From Peptococcus simiae (GTDB taxonomy: Bacteria; Bacillota; Peptococcia; Peptococcales; Peptococcaceae), in the NCBI RefSeq assembly GCF_046097595.1, contig NZ_JBJUVG010000005.1:50090-114089 (forward strand): a stretch of DNA of 64,000 nucleotides, written 5' to 3'. Positions within the stretch are counted from its first letter, which is position 1; each line of letters opens with the position of its first letter. The translations under genes were made by a program, and so were the position numbers. Below the pieces are notes generated by a model. It had not been told where the DNA came from. It saw only the letters and a list, made by a program, of their open reading frames with translations, and searched no databases. Positions 52,658 through 62,187 of this stretch are shown piece after piece.

Positions 52658-52738
52658 ATTGAAAGGATAGACCGCCATGCCCGTGCCCCACCAGGTGTCC
52701 TTTTTATGCCCGTCACCAGAAACGAGAAAGGACATCCC

Positions 52739-53161
52739 ATGAAAAAAACCAAAATCATCTACATCAAGCAAGAAGCCGTCCCCGTTACCGAAGCCGTCTA
52801 CCGGGCCTATTGGCAGGGCCATGAACAGGCCCGCTACCAAGACCGCCAGGCCGCCTGCCACACCTGGAGCCTGACCGACCTGGCCGCCAGCGGCGTCCCC
52901 GAAGACGCCCTAGGCCCTCTAAGCGTCTCCGGCGGCGAAGCCGACTACCTGGCCCGGCTGGACCGGGCCGCCCTGGAAAGGGCCCTGGCCACCCTCTCCC
53001 CCACCGCCCAAGACCGGCTCTGGCAGCTCGTCCTGGGTGAAACCAGCGAACGGGCCCTAGCCAAGGACCTGGGCCTCTCACCGGCCGCCGTTCATAAAAG
53101 GAAACACCGCGCCCTGGCCCGGCTCCGCGCCGCCCTGGAAGATTCCAGCGCCCAAGACTAG
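52739..53161 (+). CDS. Sigma-70 region 4-like regulator
   Basis: This 140-residue protein begins MKKTKIIYIKQEAVPVTEAVYRAYW and ends with a sigma region 4-type helix-turn-helix (LSPTAQDRLWQLVLGETSERALAKDLGLSPAAVHKRKHRALARL, about 85-130). Short sigma-like proteins with this N-terminus are common in Firmicute phages and conjugative elements. I use ATG 52739, with AAAGG 9 nt upstream; 35 extra in-frame upstream codons cross the terminator and are unlikely. It could drive the cassette's promoters. Confidence 0.82.
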   Translation: MKKTKIIYIKQEAVPVTEAVYRAYWQGHEQARYQDRQAACHTWSLTDLAASGVPEDALGPLSVSGGEADYLARLDRAALERALATLSPTAQDRLWQLVLGETSERALAKDLGLSPAAVHKRKHRALARLRAALEDSSAQD

Positions 53162-53170
53162 GATTCTCCC

Positions 53171-53199
53171 TTGCTCTAGAACGTACGTTCTGTTATACT
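53171..53199 (+). promoter_or_regulatory. SOS-controlled promoter with LexA box 2
   Basis: TTGCTC (53171-53176) and TATACT (53194-53199) are 17 nt apart. The perfect palindromic LexA box GAACGTACGTTC (53179-53190) fills the spacer, so bound LexA would block RNA polymerase. It drives the ArpU-like gene. Confidence 0.85.
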
Positions 53200-53240
53200 G
53201 AGCCTATCAACATATCCTCAAATTAGAAAGGAAGACAGCC

Positions 53241-53741
53241 ATGCCCCGCCTAGGATCAGATGCCCGCCGCCTCCGTCAACAGGCCCGCCGTATCGGCCTC
53301 AACTGCTCCACCGCCATCCCCCAAATGAAAGCCCTCCTCGATGACTACGCCGGCCTGGTATGGCTGGCCGAAGAACAAAACCGCCCCTGCCAACGGGAAG
53401 CCTTCACCCCCGAAGACACCACCCAGGCCCTCCTCATCCTCGACCGGCTCATGGACAAAAACAGCCCCCACGCCCGGGCCGGCCACCGGCGCCGCCACCA
53501 GCTCTTTTTAACCACCATGGTCGGCCAGGCCATCGACGCCACCGCCCGCTACCCGGGCCCCGGCCCCCTCTACGCCGCCATCCTCAAGGGCTACTACTGC
53601 ACCTATCCCCGGCCCACCGACATGGCCCTCATGGAAGACCTCCACCTGGAGCGGTCCAGCTACTACGCCAAGAAGAAAGAAGCCATCCTCTGCTGCGCCC
53701 TGGCCTTCTTCGGCACCATCAGCCAGGAGCTGGACCTCTAG
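53241..53741 (+). CDS. ArpU/phage late-regulator-like protein
   Basis: This 166-residue basic protein ends with a helix-turn-helix-like segment LMEDLHLERSSYYAKKKEAILCCALAFFGTI (about 130-160), the form seen in ArpU/RinA-type phage late-gene activators. Residues 1-60 are helical and residues 80-120 include a HRRRHQLF basic patch. RBS AAAGGAAGA precedes ATG 53241. The LexA-blocked promoter just upstream means DNA damage should induce it. The likely targets are the neighbouring small genes and amidase. Confidence 0.75.
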   Translation: MPRLGSDARRLRQQARRIGLNCSTAIPQMKALLDDYAGLVWLAEEQNRPCQREAFTPEDTTQALLILDRLMDKNSPHARAGHRRRHQLFLTTMVGQAIDATARYPGPGPLYAAILKGYYCTYPRPTDMALMEDLHLERSSYYAKKKEAILCCALAFFGTISQELDL

Positions 53742-53866
53742 CCGGCGGTCGAAAACCCCTTCCATAAAAGATTTCGTTTGCTGGCATTTTTTCACCATTC
53801 TGTTTCATAAAGCCTTATACTATTATGTAACAGCTATTTGCCTGTCAAACACTAAGGAGGTCTACT

Positions 53867-54634
53867 ATGGAATTCCAATTTAAAAACAAAACCGTCGTTG
53901 TTACCGGTGCCAGCTCCGGCATGGGCTATGCCATTGCCCAAAGCTTTGTTAAAGAAGGCGCTACCGTTATCGCCGTTGCCCGCCGGGCCGAACGCCTTGA
54001 GGAGCTGAAAGAAAGCCTTAAAGACGCCTCCGGTGTCCTCGTACCTGTTACCGCCGACCTCGCGGTCGATGAAAATAACAGCCTCATGGTCGAAACCGCC
54101 GTTAAAGAAGGCGGCCGGATTGACGTACTCATTAACAACGCCGGCATGATGGACGAATTCATGCCCATTGGCGAAGTAGACGACGCCCTTTGGGATAAAG
54201 TCTTCAAAATCAACCTGGACAGCCCCCGCCACGCCATGAAAGCCGCTGTCAACCACATGCTTTCAGACGGCAAGGGCGGCGTCATCATTAATATCGCCTC
54301 CATCGGCGGCCTGGAAGGCTGCCGGGCCGGTGCCGCCTACACCGCCTCCAAGCACGCCCTGGTAGGCCTCACCAAAAACACCGCCTACATGTACGCCCAC
54401 GACAACATCCGCTGCCTGGCCATCTGCCCCGGCGGCGTTAAAACCGAGGTAGGCAAATACGCCTCCCATCCCAGCGAAAAGGGCATCCAGCGCGTCATGA
54501 GCGGTCTGGACGCCAACATCCGCCAGGCAGACGTCCAGGAAATCGCCGACCTTGTCCTCTTCATGGCCAGCGAAAAAGCCGACTTCGTCAACGGCACCGC
54601 CATCACCGTCGATGGCGGCGTCAGCGCCAACTAA
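53867..54634 (+). CDS. Short-chain dehydrogenase/reductase (SDR)
   Basis: This 255-residue NAD(P)-dependent oxidoreductase has TGASSGMG (cofactor glycines near 14-21), NNAG near 92, the catalytic serine in NIASIGG near 143 and YTASK near 158-162. ARR at the end of the second strand (IAVARRAERLEEL) suggests NADP preference. FabG-like reductases and hydroxysteroid dehydrogenases share this form; the substrate is not deducible. RBS AAGGAGG is well placed. Lys-Ala-Val codon use is typical of a well-expressed gene. Single-gene unit. Confidence 0.92.
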   Translation: MEFQFKNKTVVVTGASSGMGYAIAQSFVKEGATVIAVARRAERLEELKESLKDASGVLVPVTADLAVDENNSLMVETAVKEGGRIDVLINNAGMMDEFMPIGEVDDALWDKVFKINLDSPRHAMKAAVNHMLSDGKGGVIINIASIGGLEGCRAGAAYTASKHALVGLTKNTAYMYAHDNIRCLAICPGGVKTEVGKYASHPSEKGIQRVMSGLDANIRQADVQEIADLVLFMASEKADFVNGTAITVDGGVSAN

Positions 54635-54657
54635 GGCTGATCCTGCTAAAAGCACAT

Positions 54658-54704
54658 AAAACCGCCCCCTACCCGGCTAGGCCCGGGTAAGGGGCGGTTT
54701 TTTC
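54658..54704. terminator. Terminator between the SDR gene and hsdR
   Basis: A long stem (AAAACCGCCCC and TACCCGG with CCGGGTA and GGGGCGGTTTT) followed by TTTT serves the SDR gene. The A run at its left end also suits the convergent hsdR gene. Confidence 0.88.
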
Positions 54705-54734
54705 GTACATAGGCAAAGCGGCATTTGACCTCCT

Positions 54735-57700
54735 TTAAATGCCTACAAATACATTTACCAAATGGTGAATTTTCTCCAAAACAGATTCCTTTTTTCGTTC
54801 ACGGGCCCCATGTCGCCTGGAGGTGGGCGGCAGGATTTTATCCAGCTCATCCCCGGCATATTCGACAAAGCCCTTCTCAATGGAACGCTCAATAAAATAC
54901 TTGGACGACCCCTTCAATTGCTCATCGGCAACCAATTGGTGGATATCCTTTTCCTTTTCAGCCCGCGCAAAGCTGTAAAAGGCCTCCAGGATATCATCCG
55001 TTGTTTTTAAGGCACTCAAGTCCGTCCGATTGATGAAGTCAATAATCAAATGCTCCTTAGCCCGGGCCCCCAGACTGGACCGGATGACCCGGCGGATTTC
55101 CTCTTTCAGCTGGTCAATGTCATCATTATCTTTGAGCTTTTCTAAAATCAGAGCCAAAATATAATCCAGGTTGATTTCATCTGTCTTTAAGAGGTCAATC
55201 TCAAAGGTCACATCCGAAAAGTCCACCTGAGACGCCCCATCCCCGTCCCGACCACCCGGCCGGGCATGCTTGTTACGAATCTCCATATAGGCGCTCTTCA
55301 TGTCCTGCTTTTGCCGGTCAGAAATAAGGGGATCCATCTGCTGGAATTCGTCAAAGTTCCGCAAAATATTCTCCGACCGCAGGAATTCACCAAAAAGCTT
55401 GACAAAGTCCTTCTCTTCAGATTCCAAGGCCAGGTTGCTCGGGTCAGGGAACCGGTCTAAAAGCTCCTGGCATATGTCGATATAGCCCCGCATGGTTTCC
55501 CCGGTCAGCTCATCCTCATAGCCATGGATGTACTCTTCATAGCTCTTTTCCAAAATAATATTGAGGCTGTTCTCATCCCCAAAGGTCTTGATGGCATCCT
55601 TGGTTGCCTCCTCCAAATCCCTAAAGCAGACGATATTCCCAAAGGCCTTGACCTTGTTCAAAATCCGGTTGGTCCGCGAAAAGGCCTGGATCAGCCCATG
55701 GTAGCGCAGGTTCTTATCTACAAAAAGGGTATTCAGGGTCGGGGCATCAAAGCCGGTGAGGAACATCCCCACTACAATAAGCAAGTCCACCTGCTTATCC
55801 TTGACCCGGGCCGATAAGTCCCGGTAGTAATTTTGAAACTCGGCCCCCTGGGTGGAAAAGTTGGTCTTAAAGTAGGCATTATAATCCGCAATGGCCTTAT
55901 CTAAAAAAGCCTTGGCCGATGAATCCATGGCCGACACATTAAAGCCTTCTTCCGGGATTTCCCCCTGGGCCGACTGCTCTTCATTGGCCGCAAAGCTATA
56001 AATGGTCGCCACCTTCAGCCGCTTGTCTGCCGGCAGCCCGGCCTGCTGTTTTTCAAATTCCTCATAATAAAGCTTGGCCGCATCCACACTCTGGACCGCA
56101 AACATGGCATTAAAGCCATTCAGCCGCCGGTGCTTGAGGTCATAATATTCGTTCCGGTGGGTCTTCCTGTCGTACACCTCTAAGATATACCGAGTCACTT
56201 CCGCAATCCGCTCCGGATGCAGAAACATTTTCTTTTCCAAATGGGCCAGCTTGCCCTCATCAACTTCCTTCTCTCCGGATTTAAACTTAGGCAGGGTGTT
56301 ATTATAATCCACCTTAAACTTAAGCACCTTACCATCCCGGATGGCATCCGTAATCACATAGCTGTGGAGCTGGGCCCCAAAAATACCGGCAGTGGTCTCC
56401 CCACCCAGAGAGTTTTCCGCAAAAATAGGCGTCCCGGTAAAGCCAAACTGGTAGTACCTTTTAAAAGACTTCCGTATCCCCTTTTGGGCATCCCCAAACT
56501 GGGACCGGTGGCACTCATCAAAGATGAGGACACAGTGCTTTTGGTAAATGGGATGGTTGGGGTTTTTCTTGATGAATTCGTAGAGCTTTTGGATGGTGGT
56601 GACCACTATCCGGTTGTCATCCTTTTCAATATTGGCCTTTAAGGCCCTGGTGTCCACACTCCCATTGACACTGTCCGCCTGGAACTTTTGGTACTCCTTC
56701 ATGGTCTGAAAGTCTAAATCCTTCCGGTCCACCACAAAGAAGACCTTGTCAATAAAGTCCAGACCACAGGCCAGCCGGGCCGCCTTAAAAGAAGTCAGCG
56801 TCTTCCCGGACCCGGTCGTATGCCAGATAAAGCCCCCGGCATCAATGGTCCCCGCCTTTTTCCCCTCATAGCCGGACCGGATTTTCCACAAAATCCGCTC
56901 TGTGGCCGCAATCTGGTAGGGCCGCATGATCAGGAGGGTATTGGAGCTGTCAAAAACACAGTACTTGGTCAAAATTTCCAAAACCACCCGCTTTTCAAAG
57001 AAGGTCTTGGTAAAGTCCTCCAAGTCCCGGATGACCCGGTTCCGGGCATCCGCCCATTCAATGGTAAATTCGTAATTGTTTTTACTCCGGGCCGTGGTAT
57101 TGGCAAAGTAGCGGGTATAGGTCCCATTGGAAATCACAAAGATTTGGACATACTTATAGAGGGAGTTCCCATCATTAAAGCTTTCCTTGCTATACCGGTG
57201 GATCTGGTTAAAGGCCTCTTGCAGGTTGACCCCCCGCTTTTTCAGCTCAACATGGACCAGAGGCAGGCCATTGACCAGGATGGTCACATCATAGCGGTTG
57301 GCATGGGTCCCTGCCTGCTCCACCTGGTGGGTCACCTGGAGGAAGTTATTATGGATATTCTTCTTATCCAGGATTTTAATATTCTGCACATGGCCATCAT
57401 CAAAGGTAAAGTCATAGATATGGTCTTCCTGGATTTTAGCCGTCTTTTCAATCATCCCATCACCGGGGGCATCCAGGTACTCCAGCAGAAACCGCCGCCA
57501 CTCATTGGGCGAAAAAACCACCTGGTTCAACCTTTCCAGCTGGATTTTTAGGTTGGCATATAAGTCTGCCGAGGTCCGGGCCGCCAGATAAGCATAGCCC
57601 TGGGCCTGTAAGTTGGCCATGAGCCGGTCCTCCAGCTCCGCCTCCGTCTGGTAGGCCGTTTCCTGGACACCATCTTCTCTTTTGTAATGGGAGAGAATAA

Positions 57701-57758
57701 TCCCCCCGGTCATTTCCGCTATCGTCGCCAGTTCATACCCGGCTTGGTCTTCCGGCAT
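54735..57758 (-). CDS. hsdR: Type I restriction enzyme, HsdR subunit
   Basis: This 1007-residue translocase-nuclease cuts DNA far from unmodified recognition sites when bound to HsdM2-HsdS. The N-terminal nuclease shows NRYDVTILVNGLPLVHVELK near 158-180. The helicase has Walker A TTGSGKTLTSF near 315, DECHRSQFGD (DEAD-type) near 405 and FTGTPIF near 430, and the C-terminal part binds the core enzyme. AAAGGGG lies before ATG 57758. The gene looks intact, but its partner HsdM is truncated in this window. Confidence 0.95.
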   Translation of the reverse strand: MPEDQAGYELATIAEMTGGIILSHYKREDGVQETAYQTEAELEDRLMANLQAQGYAYLAARTSADLYANLKIQLERLNQVVFSPNEWRRFLLEYLDAPGDGMIEKTAKIQEDHIYDFTFDDGHVQNIKILDKKNIHNNFLQVTHQVEQAGTHANRYDVTILVNGLPLVHVELKKRGVNLQEAFNQIHRYSKESFNDGNSLYKYVQIFVISNGTYTRYFANTTARSKNNYEFTIEWADARNRVIRDLEDFTKTFFEKRVVLEILTKYCVFDSSNTLLIMRPYQIAATERILWKIRSGYEGKKAGTIDAGGFIWHTTGSGKTLTSFKAARLACGLDFIDKVFFVVDRKDLDFQTMKEYQKFQADSVNGSVDTRALKANIEKDDNRIVVTTIQKLYEFIKKNPNHPIYQKHCVLIFDECHRSQFGDAQKGIRKSFKRYYQFGFTGTPIFAENSLGGETTAGIFGAQLHSYVITDAIRDGKVLKFKVDYNNTLPKFKSGEKEVDEGKLAHLEKKMFLHPERIAEVTRYILEVYDRKTHRNEYYDLKHRRLNGFNAMFAVQSVDAAKLYYEEFEKQQAGLPADKRLKVATIYSFAANEEQSAQGEIPEEGFNVSAMDSSAKAFLDKAIADYNAYFKTNFSTQGAEFQNYYRDLSARVKDKQVDLLIVVGMFLTGFDAPTLNTLFVDKNLRYHGLIQAFSRTNRILNKVKAFGNIVCFRDLEEATKDAIKTFGDENSLNIILEKSYEEYIHGYEDELTGETMRGYIDICQELLDRFPDPSNLALESEEKDFVKLFGEFLRSENILRNFDEFQQMDPLISDRQKQDMKSAYMEIRNKHARPGGRDGDGASQVDFSDVTFEIDLLKTDEINLDYILALILEKLKDNDDIDQLKEEIRRVIRSSLGARAKEHLIIDFINRTDLSALKTTDDILEAFYSFARAEKEKDIHQLVADEQLKGSSKYFIERSIEKGFVEYAGDELDKILPPTSRRHGARERKKESVLEKIHHLVNVFVGI

Positions 57759-57770
57759 ACAATCACCCCT

Positions 57771-58349
57771 TTAAGGTCTCGGGAAGTCTAGTAAACGGTC
57801 CCGGTAATACTCGTACTGGTCTTGGCGCAAGGCTATTTCTTTCGGTAGTCCTTGAGATAGGTCATGGACCAGGGCCTCAAACTGGTCAAGGATACCAACA
57901 ATATGGGCCTGGATGTGGAGGGAGGGAATAAGAATCGGATATTTTTTTAATATCTCTTTATTCAAGCCACCTCGCGACCCATCCCCTGATGATACATCAC
58001 GCAACCTCAAATATTCCCCCTGCAAGTAATAATAAAGAAAATCATTCAACAACCCTTCATTGGGAATTAAGGTTGCCAAAGACTGGTTCGTAGACAAGGG
58101 GATTTTAATCCGAGCAACCATGCCTCGGGTCTTTCCTTGCCCTGCCAAGGCAATGACTGTTGATTCTGCCGGTACCATGGTCGCACTAGAATTATCGTAT
58201 CCTTTTTGTGTAATAAAGCCTTCTGTCTCATAAACGGTCTTTTTATTAACTTCACCGCTACTCATCCAGGGGATAGTCCCCCCTTCCCAGTAGTCCTGCT
58301 TTTGCTTATTAGGCGTTCCGCCCAATACAACCTGGACAACATCGCCCAA
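57771..58349 (-). CDS. hsdS: Third target-recognition domain of HsdS, out of frame with hsdS
   Basis: A half-HsdS of 192 codons counted from TTG 58349: one target-recognition domain (LGDVVQVVLGGTPNKQKQDY...) and a conserved helix ending RQDQYEYYRDRLLDF, almost the same as the end of the full hsdS upstream. The frame is open upstream through 58433 and into the tetranucleotide tract, so it has no real start of its own. One more TTGC unit (or two fewer) would fuse it to hsdS, giving a three-domain protein. In the present copy number it is probably silent. Confidence 0.75.
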   Translation of the reverse strand: MGDVVQVVLGGTPNKQKQDYWEGGTIPWMSSGEVNKKTVYETEGFITQKGYDNSSATMVPAESTVIALAGQGKTRGMVARIKIPLSTNQSLATLIPNEGLLNDFLYYYLQGEYLRLRDVSSGDGSRGGLNKEILKKYPILIPSLHIQAHIVGILDQFEALVHDLSQGLPKEIALRQDQYEYYRDRLLDFPRP

Positions 58350-58429
58350 TTTTTTATCGGCAATTGAAAACAGGCTAAGCCCGACAATATTGGCTGCCTC
58401 TTCAAGCAGGACAAAATAGTCTTTAGGTA

Positions 58430-59750
<1,321 letters not shown>

Positions 59751-59758
<8 letters not shown>

Positions 59759-60620
59759 CTTCAAGCTCCTTTACAATCTGATCAATAGAAGCCCGAAGGG
59801 TGTCAATCCTGGCGACGGTTTCGGCGATTTCCCGGTTCAGGGCCTTGATGTCGATTTTTTCCCGGGTGTCTTCTTTTTCCACATAGGTGGAGACGGAGAG
59901 GTTGTAGTCATTTTCTTCAATTTCAGCCAGGGGGACGTATCTGGAAAAGTATTGGGTGTCGGTCTTTTGGCTAAAGGTGGTCACAATCTTATCTATATTT
60001 TTCTCTTCCAGGATATTGTTATTGGTTTCTTTCTTGAATTCCTGGCCGGCATCTATGAAGAGAATTTTATTTTCCGTCTTGTTTTTGGCCATGACCAGGA
60101 TGCAGGTGGCGATGGAGGTGCCGAAGAAGAGGTTATCCGGCAGTTGGATGACGCAGTCTATAAAGTTGTTATCCACCAGGTACTTGCGGATGGTCTTTTC
60201 GGCCCCTTTCCGGTAAAAGATGCCCGGGAAGCAGACGATGGCGGCCCGGCCCTTGCTGGACAGGTGGTTGAGGGCGTGCATGATGAAGGCGTAGTCGGCG
60301 TAGCTTTTAGGGGCCAGCTTGCCGGCCGGGGCAAAGCGGTCGTCATTAATGAGGGTGGGGTCTGCATCCCCAACCCACTTGATGGAGTAGGGGGGATTGG
60401 AAACAATGGCGTCAAAGGGTTTTTCCTCCAGGTGCAGGGGGTTTAGGAGGGTGTCGCCCCGCTTGATGGAGAAGTTGTTGTAGTTGATATTATGGAGGAA
60501 CATGTTCATCCGGGCCAGGTTGAAATTAGTCATATTGATTTCCTGGCCAAAAAAACCTTCTTCAATGATGTGGGCCTGGAAGTGTTTTTTCATCTGTAGA
60601 AGGAGTGACCCGCTGCCCTC
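59751..60620 (-). pseudogene. hsdM: HsdM, 5'-truncated by an integrated element
   Basis: About 289 codons of the DNA methyltransferase remain: the end of SAM motif I (GSGSLLLQMKKHFQ, 60617 downward), GQEINMTNFNLARMNMFLHN, the catalytic NPPYSIKW near residue 75, and the C-terminal helices. HsdM is normally ~500 residues, so the N-terminal domain and the DP-C part of motif I are missing. In frame just upstream is TGA (60621-60623), in sequence that belongs to the AT-rich element. The ATG at 60593 could start a 280-residue product, which would lack a working SAM site. It overlaps hsdS by 8 nt. Confidence 0.88.
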
Positions 60621-60640
60621 TCATGTCAAGCTTATGACAA
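60618..60640. other. Element-hsdM junction (probable attachment site arm)
   Basis: hsdM codons are recognisable up to GGC at 60615-60617. Six bases into the element lies TGTCAAGCTTATGACA (60624-60639), an imperfect inverted repeat (TGTCA...TGACA) of the kind serine recombinases bind beside their crossover. The exact crossover dinucleotide cannot be fixed without the other end. Confidence 0.55.
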
Positions 60641-60664
60641 AAAAGAGGTTATTGTTATGTAATT

Positions 60665-60687
60665 TAAAAGAGAGTGATTGCTCACTC
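60665..60687 (-). terminator. Terminator of the recombinase genes
   Basis: GAGTGA pairs with TCACTC around 4 nt. On the minus strand it is followed by TCTTTTAAA, 7 nt after the recombinase stop. Confidence 0.7.
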
Positions 60688-60693
60688 CCTTTG

Positions 60694-62187
60694 CTACTTC
60701 CATATTATGTTCAACACTTCGTTTCCTTCACAGAATACTGAGTCTATATATTTTTCCATCAATTCTCTGGTAAGTTTAGTGTTGTCTATTACTTCTTTTT
60801 CTTCTTTTGCTTTTTGTATTTTTTCTTTTATTGCTTGTATATCTTCATCTATCAAATTTTTAGAGTCAATGAATTTTTGTCTACTCATCTTACCTAATTT
60901 ATACTTCTCAAAATTCTGCATTTTCTTAGCTTCAAGATCTTCGATAGATTTTCCCATAGGTTTAACTTTTACTTTTTCATCCTTGTTTGGATCTTCTAGA
61001 CCATATTTTTCTTTTATAGCTTCAAATACTTGCTCTTCAAGGCTTCCTGCTCTTGAGTTCTTATGTTTTACATTATTACACTTACATATCCTACAAGTAA
61101 AATATGTGTGTACTCTAAGGCTTCCATCAGGTCTTTTGTGTTTAGATTGAGTACATCCTAAAATGTGATTACAAGTTGGACATTTTGCAAAACCTTGTAG
61201 TGGAGATTTCTTTCTCCATTCATAATCGGTATTTTTACCTTTCATAAATAGATTCTTCTCTTTAATCTTCTGAACTTTTTCAAAGTCTTCTTTAGATATA
61301 ATAGCTTCATGATTATTCTCAACTCTTCCCCATTCTTCTTTTGGTTTGAATTTAAAAGAAGATGGATTTAATACTGACTTATCTTGCATATTGAAAGTGT
61401 AAGTTCCAGTATAATTTTCATTTGCCAATACATCTATTACATTGCCATTAGTCCAAGTTGGTCTAGGCTTTTTAGCTGTTCTAATTATCGAATATTCAAA
61501 ATCAAGATTTGTTAGTTCACTCTTTCTTTTTGATGGTGTCGGAATCTTTTCTTCATTTAATATCTTAGCTATATTTCTTGAAGATATGCCATCAAGTGCA
61601 AGTTTGAAAATCTTCTTTACTATCCAAGCAGTTTCTTCGTCAACTATGATTTTGTGTTTGTCATTAGGATCTTTCATATATCCCAATGGTGGACTCCAAG
61701 CTAAAAATTTTCCTTGTTTTTTAAGTGTAGTCATAGATGACTTTACCTTTTCAGAAATATCTTTTGTGTAGAAATCATATAATAGTCCCTTGAATTGAAT
61801 GTCTAAATCTGTTCCATTTCCCTTTTCTTTCTTACTATCATAGCCATCATTTATGGCAATAAATCTTACTCCAAGGAATGGAAATATATTTTCAAGATAA
61901 TCTCCAAGTGTTATATAATCTCTCATAAATCTGGATAAGTCTTTTACAATTATCGTCTGGATATTATTTTTCTTTACATCTTCGAGCATTCTTTGAAAGG
62001 CTGGTCTATTTTCATTTGTTCCAGAATATCCATCATCGACATATTCTTCTCTTGTGAAGTTTTTAAATTCTTCATTCTTGTCGAGATAATCGTTTAAATA
62101 TGCTCTTTGGTTTATGATACTTTCACTTTCATCAGTCTTTATCATATCTTCAACGGATAATCTAATATAAAGAGCTATCTTACTCAT
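60694..62187 (-). CDS. Large serine recombinase, downstream copy
   Basis: This 497-residue site-specific recombinase has an N-terminal resolvase domain (ALYIRLSVED with the catalytic serine; IIVKDLSRFMRDYITLGDYLE near 80), a recombinase domain (PPLGYMKDPNDKHK near 165), a zinc ribbon (CPTCNHILGC near 345 and CRICKCNN near 375) and a coiled coil. Its start overlaps the upstream recombinase stop by 8 nt. With its partner it would excise or integrate the element now sitting in hsdM. Confidence 0.93.
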   Translation of the reverse strand: MSKIALYIRLSVEDMIKTDESESIINQRAYLNDYLDKNEEFKNFTREEYVDDGYSGTNENRPAFQRMLEDVKKNNIQTIIVKDLSRFMRDYITLGDYLENIFPFLGVRFIAINDGYDSKKEKGNGTDLDIQFKGLLYDFYTKDISEKVKSSMTTLKKQGKFLAWSPPLGYMKDPNDKHKIIVDEETAWIVKKIFKLALDGISSRNIAKILNEEKIPTPSKRKSELTNLDFEYSIIRTAKKPRPTWTNGNVIDVLANENYTGTYTFNMQDKSVLNPSSFKFKPKEEWGRVENNHEAIISKEDFEKVQKIKEKNLFMKGKNTDYEWRKKSPLQGFAKCPTCNHILGCTQSKHKRPDGSLRVHTYFTCRICKCNNVKHKNSRAGSLEEQVFEAIKEKYGLEDPNKDEKVKVKPMGKSIEDLEAKKMQNFEKYKLGKMSRQKFIDSKNLIDEDIQAIKEKIQKAKEEKEVIDNTKLTRELMEKYIDSVFCEGNEVLNIIWK

